A DNA stretch of 64,000 nucleotides from CAZFLM01 sp964519955. GTDB lineage: Bacteria > Armatimonadota > Chthonomonadetes > Chthonomonadales > CAJBBX01. Shown here one piece after another: positions 24,714 through 31,479 of this stretch (the first letter of the stretch is position 1; each line of letters starts with the position of its first letter). Under the pieces are notes generated by a model, which was given only the letters and a program-made list of their open reading frames with translations, was not told the DNA's origin and ran no database searches. The stretch is from assembly GCA_964519955.1 (NCBI GenBank), contig CAZFLM010000008.1:69770-133769 (forward strand). The letters run 5' to 3'. The position numbers and the translations under genes are program-made.

Positions 24714-24948
24714 GCCGTGGTGGGATGGGCCTCCGTGCCCGTCCGGCAGGACCAACGCCGTGGTGGGATGGGCCTCCGTGCCCGTCCGGTAGGACCAACG
24801 CCGTGGTGGGATGGGCCTCCGTGCCCGTCCGGTAGGACCCGTCTCCGGTGCCAAGGCAGTGGTGGGATGGGCCTCCGCGCCCGTCCGGCAGCGCCCGTCC
24901 CCGGTGCCAACGCAGTGGTGGGATGGGCCTCCGTGCCCGTCCGGCATG
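24714..24948 (+). repeat. Tandem array of five CTCCGT-loop hairpins
   Basis: Five copies of GATGGGC-CTCCGT-GCCCGTC start at 24724, 24767, 24810, 24866 and 24922. The copy at 24866 has loop CTCCGC. Spacings are 43, 43, 56 and 56 nt: the longer unit carries a 13-nt insertion. Each is preceded by GTGGTGG. The array sits between the convergent stops of the DUF512 gene and the small membrane protein operon, where it could block read-through. An inverted single copy is at 33952-33971. Confidence 0.85.
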
Positions 24949-24957
24949 GGCCCAGGG

Positions 24958-25302
24958 CTAGATCCCCGGCGGCACTCCGACGGTGCTCTGCTGCTCGACT
25001 TGGGCCACCCGCGAGTCCAGGTTGTTCACCCGCGACTCGATGCGGCGCAGCGCCGTGTCGAAGCTCACGTCGTACTGCGTTGCCGTGTCTCGCAACTGCG
25101 CCAGCTCCTGCCGCACCGCCTCGATCCGCTCGATCATCGCCTGGTCGCTCTTCTGCACGCCCGCCAGCTTGATCTCCAGCACCTTGCGGCGATGGTACGT
25201 GACGATCGCCATGATCGGTATCAGGCCGATCAGCACCACGAATGCGAGCGGTATGGCGGCAATCAGGGCGCCGATCTCGATGGCAAGCACTGGCGAATGC
25301 AT
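24958..25302 (-). CDS. YDVSFD-motif small membrane protein, paralogue A
   Basis: 114 residues. A transmembrane helix spans about residues 10-35 (two-segment hydrophobic stretch), followed by a basic YHRRK and a coiled coil. The shared motif LRDTATQYDVSFDTALRRIE lies at about 70-89, then more heptads (SRVNNLDSRVAQVEQQ). It is the last of five adjacent genes with the same plan. Topology is probably N-out/C-in by the positive-inside rule. The layout (helix plus coiled coil) resembles PspB-type stress proteins, but the motif is not one I can place. Confidence 0.7.
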   Translation of the reverse strand: MHSPVLAIEIGALIAAIPLAFVVLIGLIPIMAIVTYHRRKVLEIKLAGVQKSDQAMIERIEAVRQELAQLRDTATQYDVSFDTALRRIESRVNNLDSRVAQVEQQSTVGVPPGI

Positions 25303-25329
25303 GGCGTGCGCTCCGTATGCGGCGGGCGG

Positions 25330-25608
25330 CTACAGCCCCGCAGAGACCTGGTCGGTTCGCGCCTGCGACCGCGCGGCTTCGGCATCCGCTAGCCGCCGCT
25401 CCAGCCGCTGCAGGGCGCTATCGAAGCTCACGTCGTAGCGCGTCGTCGTCTCGCGCAGCTCGGTGAGTTCCGTCTGGAGGCGCTTGACCTCGGCCTCGAG
25501 TTGAGTGACGCGGGCGGACGATCCTCCGCCGTCGTGGTGCCGTCCACCCAGCACACGGCCGATCGTGGTGATGAGTACAATAAGGACTACCGCGAGCCAG
25601 AAGTCCAT
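25330..25608 (-). CDS. YDVSFD-motif small membrane protein, paralogue B
   Basis: 92 residues, the shortest of the set. One helix (LAVVLIVLITTIG, 5-17), a Gly/His-rich linker (GGRHHDGGG), then a coiled coil with LRETTTRYDVSFDSALQRLE at 51-70. The ATG at 25608 lies 3 nt after the stop of paralogue C, so it is translationally coupled. Function unknown. Confidence 0.68.
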   Translation of the reverse strand: MDFWLAVVLIVLITTIGRVLGGRHHDGGGSSARVTQLEAEVKRLQTELTELRETTTRYDVSFDSALQRLERRLADAEAARSQARTDQVSAGL

Positions 25609-25611
25609 CGC

Positions 25612-25971
25612 CTATCGCTCCCTCAGCACCTGGCCGCGTGCATCGACGATCTGCTCCCCTTCGACCGCCGACACACGCTGCTCGACCGCGCTCATGCGTC
25701 CCTCAATGCGCTGCAGCGCGGTGTCGAAGCTCACGTCGTACCGCGTCGTGCTCTCGCGCAGTTCGGCGATCTGCTCGCGCAGGGCCTTGAGTTCGTCTAG
25801 TACGGCCGGCTCCGAGCGCGATCCGAAGAGCAGGCCCCGCAAGGGCCGCTTGGGCCCCAGCGTTTCGATCCGCTGAATCACGGTGCCGGCGATGCCGAGG
25901 CCGATGATCAAGAGGGGGATGGCAACAACGCCGATGCCTGTTAGGACGGCGATCAGTTCCCAGGGCGGCAT
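25612..25971 (-). CDS. YDVSFD-motif small membrane protein, paralogue C
   Basis: 119 residues. A hydrophobic segment covers about 5-30 (LIAVLTGIGVVAIPLLIIGLG), then a basic loop (GPKRPLRGLLFGSR). The coiled coil contains LRESTTRYDVSFDTALQRIE at 71-90 and continues in heptads to EGEQIV. Middle gene of the five, with 24 and 3 nt gaps to its neighbours. Confidence 0.7.
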   Translation of the reverse strand: MPPWELIAVLTGIGVVAIPLLIIGLGIAGTVIQRIETLGPKRPLRGLLFGSRSEPAVLDELKALREQIAELRESTTRYDVSFDTALQRIEGRMSAVEQRVSAVEGEQIVDARGQVLRER

Positions 25972-25995
25972 ACGGTCTGCTCCCTCGCTCGGGCG

Positions 25996-26298
25996 CTACA
26001 CCTGCCCGATGCGCGCCTGCTCCTTACCCTCGATCGCGGTCATGCGCTGCTCGACCGCGCCCATGCGCCCCTCCAGCCGCTGCAGCGCTGTGTCGAAGCT
26101 CACGTCGTACTGCGTCGTCGTCTCGCGCAGGTCGGTGATCTGCTGCTGCAGCTTGCGCAGCTCCTCCGCGACGCCGCCACTCGCGCCTCCGGGGCCGCGC
26201 AGGCGCATCTCAGCCATGTGGCGCTGGTGAGCGGTCATGATCGCCACGATGGGGATCGCCAATGCGATGATGGGTATCAGCAGCGCAATCTCAGGCAC
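25996..26298 (-). CDS. YDVSFD-motif small membrane protein, paralogue D
   Basis: 100 residues, GTG start at 26298 with GAGGAG upstream. The helix is IALLIPIIALAIPIVAIM (3-21), then AHQRHMAEMRLRG, then a coiled coil with LRETTTQYDVSFDTALQRLE at 57-76 and GRMGAVEQRMTAIEGKEQ. The membrane-proximal HQRHMAEMRLRG resembles the cytoplasmic linker of PspB-like or DUF-type membrane coiled-coil proteins. Confidence 0.7.
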   Translation of the reverse strand: MPEIALLIPIIALAIPIVAIMTAHQRHMAEMRLRGPGGASGGVAEELRKLQQQITDLRETTTQYDVSFDTALQRLEGRMGAVEQRMTAIEGKEQARIGQV

Positions 26299-26311
26299 CT
26301 TGGCACGCTCC

Positions 26312-26617
26312 TCAGTTCCGTCCGGCCTGCGCCTGCTGTTGCTCCACCGTGGACAGACGGCGGTCCATCTGCGCCACGTTCTGCTCGAGGCGCTGCAGGG
26401 CCGTATCGAAGCTCACGTCGTACTGCGTCGTGGTGTCGCGCAGCGCGCTCACGTCGCGCCGGAGGGCGTCGAGGGCTTCACGCGTCGCATCGTCGGCGCC
26501 GCTGCGCGCCTTCGCCTTGATCTGCGCGATCTTCTGAAAGTGCTCCGTGATGATGGCGATCGCGCCGACACCCATGACCATGCCGATGATGGTGATCGCG
26601 GTCTCGGGTCCTGCCAT
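26312..26617 (-). CDS. YDVSFD-motif small membrane protein, paralogue E
   Basis: 101 residues; AAGGAGA supports the ATG at 26617 rather than the open frame to 26674. One helix (ITIIGMVMGVGAIAIIT, 8-24), a basic stretch, then a coiled coil with LRDTTTQYDVSFDTALQRLE at 59-78. First of the five and 10 nt after hisA, so it probably rides on the his transcript. Confidence 0.7.
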   Translation of the reverse strand: MAGPETAITIIGMVMGVGAIAIITEHFQKIAQIKAKARSGADDATREALDALRRDVSALRDTTTQYDVSFDTALQRLEQNVAQMDRRLSTVEQQQAQAGRN

Positions 26618-26627
26618 CGGGGTCTCC

Positions 26628-27356
26628 TTACGCCGCCGCTGCGATGGCGTCGGGAAGCGTGATCGAGCCAGCATAGAGCGCCTTGCCCACGATCAGCCCT
26701 TCCAGGTTGTCTGCCTTCACCGAGGCGACGGCCTTCACGTGGTCCAGCGTGCCGATGCCGCCCGACGCGATCACCGGGATGTCTACGGCCGACACCATCT
26801 GCGAGAGCGCCGGGATGTTCGGCCCCGCGAGCGTGCCGTCCATCGCCACGTCCGTGAAGATGATGCGGCGCGCGCCCAGTTTCACCATGCGCTTGGCGAA
26901 CGCCGTGGCGCTCTCGTCGGTGTGGTCCATCCACCCCGAGACCGCGACGAGGCCGTTCTTGGCGTCGATGCCCACCACCACGCGCTCGCCGTACTGGCGC
27001 AGGATGTCGGCAGCGAGATCGGCGTTCTGCGCCAGCGTGGTGCCGAGGATGACGCGCTCCACGCCGATCCGCAGCATGCGCTCCACGATCTCGGCCGAGC
27101 GGATGCCCCCGCCCAGCTCGACGGGGATCTTGATGCGGCGCACGATCTGGCGGACGACCTCGATGTTGGCGGGCTGGGGCGTACCCATGCGCGCGCCGTC
27201 GAGGTCGACGAGGTGCAGACGCGTCGCCCCCTCGCGTTCCCAGCGAAGCGCATACTTTACCGGGTCCTCGGAGTACGTCTCGACGCGGTCGAACGCGCCC
27301 TGGGTCAGGCGCACGCAGCGGCCGCCCTTCAGGTCGATGGCAGGCAGAATCTCCAT
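26628..27356 (-). CDS. hisA: Phosphoribosylformimino-AICAR ribotide isomerase
   Basis: Catalyses the Amadori rearrangement of ProFAR to PRFAR in histidine synthesis. 242 residues forming a TIM barrel: MEILPAIDLKGGRCVRL with catalytic Asp8, VELGGGIR, VVGIDAKNG with Asp131 and SGGIGTLDHV. The length is normal. It follows hisH by 11 nt, the natural order, but hisF, which should come next, is not here. Confidence 0.96.
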   Translation of the reverse strand: MEILPAIDLKGGRCVRLTQGAFDRVETYSEDPVKYALRWEREGATRLHLVDLDGARMGTPQPANIEVVRQIVRRIKIPVELGGGIRSAEIVERMLRIGVERVILGTTLAQNADLAADILRQYGERVVVGIDAKNGLVAVSGWMDHTDESATAFAKRMVKLGARRIIFTDVAMDGTLAGPNIPALSQMVSAVDIPVIASGGIGTLDHVKAVASVKADNLEGLIVGKALYAGSITLPDAIAAAA

Positions 27357-27367
27357 AGTCGTTTACT

Positions 27368-27988
27368 CTACGCGCACAGGCCGGCGAAGTTTCGCAGGAT
27401 GCGGAGGCCGACCGCGCCGCTCTTCTCGGGATGGAACTGCGTGGCGTGAATGTTGCCCGACTGCACCGCGGCGCAGAACGGGTAGCCGTAGTCGCTGGTC
27501 GCCGTGACGACGCTCGGGTCGTCGGGCGCCGGATAGAAGGAGTGGACGAAGTAGACGCGGTCGCCCTGCTGCAGGCCGGCGAAGAGCGGAGCGTCCTCGC
27601 GGAAGGCGATCGAGTTCCAGCCAATGTGCGGGATCTTGAGCGACGCGTTCTCGCCCTCGAACGCGAACCGCACCACGCGTCCCTTCAGAACGCCGAGCCC
27701 GGGCGACACGCCCATCTCGTCGCTGGCCTCGAATAGCATCTGCAGCCCGACGCAGATGCCCAGGAAGGGCTTGCCGGAGCGGATGAAGTCCAGCGTCGCG
27801 TCGGTGCATTCGGCGGACGCCAGCCCGGCCATGCAGTGGGTGAACGCACCGACGCCGGGCAGCACCAGGCCGTCGGCCCGCGCGATGACGCTTGGGTCGT
27901 GGGTGACCTCCGCCTCGGCCGAGACCGCGCGAAGGGCCTTGTAGACGCTGCCGAGGTTGCCGGCGCCATAGTCGATGACTGCGATCAT
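27368..27988 (-). CDS. hisH: Imidazole glycerol phosphate synthase, glutaminase subunit
   Basis: Class I glutamine amidotransferase feeding ammonia to HisF. 206 residues: IAVIDYGAGNLGSV, LPGVGAF, nucleophile Cys79 in GICVGLQMLFE, and His186/Glu188 in TQFHPEKSG. Its ATG overlaps the stop of the PH-domain gene (ATGA). HisF must be encoded outside this window. Confidence 0.96.
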   Translation of the reverse strand: MIAVIDYGAGNLGSVYKALRAVSAEAEVTHDPSVIARADGLVLPGVGAFTHCMAGLASAECTDATLDFIRSGKPFLGICVGLQMLFEASDEMGVSPGLGVLKGRVVRFAFEGENASLKIPHIGWNSIAFREDAPLFAGLQQGDRVYFVHSFYPAPDDPSVVTATSDYGYPFCAAVQSGNIHATQFHPEKSGAVGLRILRNFAGLCA

Positions 27989-28515
27989 GTCTGTCCGTTC
28001 GTTGTGGTCTCGCCCGAGGCGCCGGCGCGCCGTCCGCCGATGTCGCTCAAGCGTATGGTTGGGCGCTGCCGCACGTACAGCAGGCGGACACCCGGTGGGG
28101 GAGCCTCGCCGGATGGCCCCAGGCGCGCATCCCGGATCGCCGCGGCCAGCAGCGACTCCCGATCGCGCGGGCGCAGCCAGCCGGCCGATATCGCCCCCGC
28201 CTGTGTCACCACGACGAAGCCACCGCGGGTCACCTCGACGCGGAGCACCTCATCCCAGGCGCATGAGCGCCCTCCCGCGATGCTCCGCGACGCGATGCCT
28301 GCCTCGTCCACCGCGATGCGCTTCAGCAGGACCGCCGCCGCGAACCAGACCGGCAGCAGCCAGATAGCGACGCCCAGCGCGGAGGCCAGATCGCCGCGCA
28401 GCAACCGCGCGCCGTGAGTGGCAACCCCCGGAATGCACACGAGGGCCGCCAGCCCGGCAGCGACCCTGAGCGGGACCGCCGGACCGTACACCTGCCGCCC
28501 CGCGGGCGCCTCCAC
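27985..28515 (-). CDS. Membrane protein with bacterial PH-like domain
   Basis: 176 residues, GTG start. Two transmembrane segments (VAAGLAALVCIPGVA and ALGVAIWLLPVWFAAAVLL) are followed by a PH-like beta domain beginning RIAVDEAGIASRS, then WDEVLRVEVTRGGFVVVTQAG. This plan (two helices plus bPH) is common among bacterial envelope proteins of unknown role. It overlaps hisH by 4 nt and lies 4 nt after the epimerase gene, so it is within the his unit without an obvious metabolic link. Confidence 0.65.
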   Translation of the reverse strand: MEAPAGRQVYGPAVPLRVAAGLAALVCIPGVATHGARLLRGDLASALGVAIWLLPVWFAAAVLLKRIAVDEAGIASRSIAGGRSCAWDEVLRVEVTRGGFVVVTQAGAISAGWLRPRDRESLLAAAIRDARLGPSGEAPPPGVRLLYVRQRPTIRLSDIGGRRAGASGETTTNGQT

Positions 28516-28519
28516 CGCG

Positions 28520-29506
28520 CTACATCACGCCGCGCAGGGCCGCCAGCGCAAGCGTCTCCTTGTCGCGCGTGGGGCCTGTGCGCCACTGGTAGTCGGCCGG
28601 CCGCAGCTTCGCCCAGGCTGCGGTGTCCGCGGCCGTCTGCTCGAACGGTCGATGCCGCAGGCCCATCTCCACGGCGCGGCTGCCGTCGATGGCGTCAATG
28701 CCGATCCACTCCGGCATGGACTGTGGTACCCACATCGGCAGCTCGATGCCCTGGCCGTTCAGGAACGGTTCGTCCGCCCAAACGGTGCGCCCGTCACTGC
28801 CGGTCGCGGCGATGCAGCCCTCGACCATCTGCTCAAAGCAGAGCGGATCGCGCGGCCCGACCGTGTTGTAGACGCCCGCCGCGCAGTCCTCCGCCATCAG
28901 CAGCATCCACTGCGCCAGGTCGCGCACGTCGATCACCTGGACCGGGTTGTCCCGCGGCTCCGGAGCGAGGATGTCGCCGCCCTCGGCAGCCCGCGCAGCC
29001 CAGTACGTGAAGCGGTCCGTCGGATCGTGCGGCCCCACGATGAGCCCCGGGCGCACGATCAGGGCGCGGCCGGGCATGGCGGCGAGCGCTTCCTTCTCGC
29101 AAAGCGCCTTCAGCGGCCCGTACGTCTCGCCAGTGACCTCCTCGACGGTCGGGTCGCTGAGCGTGCCGATGGGGGCGTTCTCGTTCTGGCCCCACTCCGT
29201 GAAGCCCGCGTAGACCGACACCGACGAGACGAAGGTGTAGTGCTCGACAGCGTTCCTCAGCAGCGTCACCGAGTCGCGCACGATGCGGGGCACGTAGCCG
29301 CAGGTGTCCACCGCTGCGTCCCACTTCCGCCCCTCAAGTGCCGCCAGCCCGCCGTCGCGGTCGCCGATCAGCGTCTCGACGCCGGGGAACAGGCCCGGGT
29401 TGCGTTTGCCCCGGTTGAACAGCGTGACCTCATGCCCGTGCCGCAGCGCCGCCTCGACGAAGTGTCTACCCAGGAAGGCCGTACCGCCCAGTACCAGCAG
29501 TCGCAT
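28520..29506 (-). CDS. NAD-dependent epimerase/dehydratase family protein
   Basis: 328 residues of extended SDR type. The NAD loop is LVLGGTAFLGRHFVEAAL at the N-terminus; the active-site region includes FVSSVSVYAGF and TYGPLKALCEKEAL, where YGPLK is the YxxxK pair. A long C-terminal substrate-binding part follows. It acts on an unknown nucleotide sugar or similar diol. The ATG at 29506 overlaps the hisB stop (TGATG), so it is co-translated with the his genes. Confidence 0.82.
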   Translation of the reverse strand: MRLLVLGGTAFLGRHFVEAALRHGHEVTLFNRGKRNPGLFPGVETLIGDRDGGLAALEGRKWDAAVDTCGYVPRIVRDSVTLLRNAVEHYTFVSSVSVYAGFTEWGQNENAPIGTLSDPTVEEVTGETYGPLKALCEKEALAAMPGRALIVRPGLIVGPHDPTDRFTYWAARAAEGGDILAPEPRDNPVQVIDVRDLAQWMLLMAEDCAAGVYNTVGPRDPLCFEQMVEGCIAATGSDGRTVWADEPFLNGQGIELPMWVPQSMPEWIGIDAIDGSRAVEMGLRHRPFEQTAADTAAWAKLRPADYQWRTGPTRDKETLALAALRGVM

Positions 29507-30102
29507 CACAGGACCCCCTTCGTGGAGGGGACCCCGCTGACGCGCTCGGACCTCGCCACGGCGGTGCTGAGCGCGCGGCCCATCGCCTTGAACGCGCCCT
29601 CGACGATGTGATGCGCATTGGTGCCCGCCAACTGGCGCAGGTGGATCGTGACGCCGGCGTTGTGGGCGAAGGCGCGCACGAACTCCGGCACCATCTCCAT
29701 CGCCATGCTCCCGACGCGCTCGGTCGGCAGGTTCAGGTCGCACACGCTCAGGCCGCGCCCGCTCACGTCCACGGCGCACAGCACGAGGGCCTCGTCCATC
29801 GGCACGATGGCATGCCCGTACCGCACGATGCCCGCACCGGTACCGACCGCCTCGCGGAAGGCCTTGCCCAGCGCGATGCCGACGTCCTCGACCGTGTGGT
29901 GGTCGTCGATCTGCAGGTCGCCCTCGGCCGCCACTGTCAGGTCGAGGAGGCCGTGGCGCGCCATCTGCGCCAGCATGTGGTCGAAGAACCCGATGCCGGT
30001 CGAGACGCTGTTGTCGCCGGTGCCGTCCAGCGCCAGGTCGACGTGGACATCGGTCTCGCTGGTCTTGCGGGCGACAGATGCACGACGTGTCGCGGTGCTC
30101 AT
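29506..30102 (-). CDS. hisB: Imidazoleglycerol-phosphate dehydratase
   Basis: Mn-dependent dehydration of IGP to imidazole acetol phosphate. 198 residues (single-domain HisB, no phosphatase fusion): STGIGFFDHMLAQMARHG, DDHHTVEDVGIALG, GRGLSVCDLNLP, FVRAFAHNAGVTIHLRQLAG and NAHHIVEGAFKAMGRAL, with all metal-binding His motifs present. GGGAGCG precedes the ATG. The ORF opens far upstream within hisD, but homology begins here. Confidence 0.95.
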   Translation of the reverse strand: MSTATRRASVARKTSETDVHVDLALDGTGDNSVSTGIGFFDHMLAQMARHGLLDLTVAAEGDLQIDDHHTVEDVGIALGKAFREAVGTGAGIVRYGHAIVPMDEALVLCAVDVSGRGLSVCDLNLPTERVGSMAMEMVPEFVRAFAHNAGVTIHLRQLAGTNAHHIVEGAFKAMGRALSTAVARSERVSGVPSTKGVL

Positions 30103-30161
30103 GGAGTGAACGCTCCCGTGTTGGGGCCGAGTTGCACGGCGGATGATCGGCGGTGCCGGGA

Positions 30162-31460
30162 CTACGAGTGAGCGCTGCCGCCCGTCTTGCGGACGCGGAC
30201 GGCTTCGGCGTGTGCCTGGAGGCCCTCCGCCTCGGCGAACCGCTCCAGGTGCGGCGCCGCGGCTGCCAGGGCCTCGCGCGTGTATGAGATGAAGCTCGAC
30301 TTCTTCAGGAACGTGTCGACGTGCAGCGGCGAAGAGAACCGCGCGGCCCCGCCTGTCGGCAGCGTGTGGCTCGGGCCCGCCCAGTAGTCGCCCAGCGTCT
30401 GCGGCGAGTAGTGGCCCAGCAGGATCGCGCCGGCGTTCGCCACGTTGCCCAGCAGCGCGAGCGGATCGCGCACCATCAGCGCCAGGTGTTCCGGCGCGCA
30501 CTCGTCGGCCAGCCGCACCGCCTGCTCCAGCGACTCCGCCACGACCACCGCGCCGTTCTCGTCCAACGCCTTGCGCAGGATGTCCCGCCGCGGGAGCCGC
30601 TCCATCTGCCGGTCCAGCTCGGCGGCCGCTTGCGACGCCACAGCCTCGGACGTCGCGATCAGGTACGCCGCGCAGTCGGGGTCGTGCTCCGCCTGGGTCA
30701 GGATGTCCGCCGCGACGAAGGCCGGGTTGGCGCTCTCGTCCGCGACGACGCACACCTCGCTCGGCCCGGCGATCATGTCCATGTCCACCGCGCCCCACAG
30801 GAAGCGCTTGGCCGTCGCCACGTAGATGTTGCCGGGGCCGACGATCTTGTCGACCGGCGGGACCGACGCGGAGCCGAACGCCATGGCAGCCACCGCCTGC
30901 GCGCCGCCAACCTTGCAGATGCGCTGGACCCCCGCGACGCGGGCGGCGTAGAGCACCGCAGGCGGCACGCGGCCATCGCGCGCGCAGGGCGTGCAGATCG
31001 TAACGTTGGGCACCCCGGCCACCTTCGCCGGCACCGCGCACATCAGCACCGTGCTGGCGTAGCAGGCCGTCCCGCCCGGCACGTAGATGCCGACGTGGCC
31101 CAGCGGGCGGATGACCTGGCCGGTGACGCGGCCGTCCTCGGCATGCATCCAGGTGGTCCGAAGCTGGTGACGGTGGAACGCGGCGATGTTCTCGGCGGCC
31201 AGCTCCATCGTCTCACGCAGGTCGGCCGGGGTCTGCTCGGCGCCCTCGTCCCACTCCTGCTGCGAGACGGTGATGCCGGCCAGATCCTGCGAGTCGAACT
31301 TGCGGCCCAACTCGATGAGCGCGTCGTCGCCCCGCTGCCGAACATCCTCGACGATGCCGCGCACGATCGCCTCGACCTTCGGGTCGACCTCGATCGGCGA
31401 GCGCCGCAGGGCCTCGGCTGCCTTCTCGTATCCGTCCTTCGCCACGATCACCGTGCGCAT
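30162..31460 (-). CDS. hisD: Histidinol dehydrogenase
   Basis: Zn-dependent oxidation of L-histidinol to L-histidine with two NAD. 432 residues: GIYVPGGTACYASTVLM, KVGGAQAVAAMAFG, DKIVGPGNIYVATAKR, DMIAGPSEVCVVAD, AEHDPDCAAYLI, NAGAILLGHYSPQTLGDYWAGPSHTLPTGG. The start at 31460 carries CGGAGGA. It lies 19 nt downstream of lnt. Confidence 0.96.
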   Translation of the reverse strand: MRTVIVAKDGYEKAAEALRRSPIEVDPKVEAIVRGIVEDVRQRGDDALIELGRKFDSQDLAGITVSQQEWDEGAEQTPADLRETMELAAENIAAFHRHQLRTTWMHAEDGRVTGQVIRPLGHVGIYVPGGTACYASTVLMCAVPAKVAGVPNVTICTPCARDGRVPPAVLYAARVAGVQRICKVGGAQAVAAMAFGSASVPPVDKIVGPGNIYVATAKRFLWGAVDMDMIAGPSEVCVVADESANPAFVAADILTQAEHDPDCAAYLIATSEAVASQAAAELDRQMERLPRRDILRKALDENGAVVVAESLEQAVRLADECAPEHLALMVRDPLALLGNVANAGAILLGHYSPQTLGDYWAGPSHTLPTGGAARFSSPLHVDTFLKKSSFISYTREALAAAAPHLERFAEAEGLQAHAEAVRVRKTGGSAHS

Positions 31461-31479
31461 GCGTGTCCTCCGTAGCCGA

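Noticed and set aside
24714..24948. CRISPR-like array
   Set aside because: The units abut without unique spacers of constant length, the repeated part is a 20-nt palindrome with fixed context, and no cas genes are present; it fits a tandem REP-like array.
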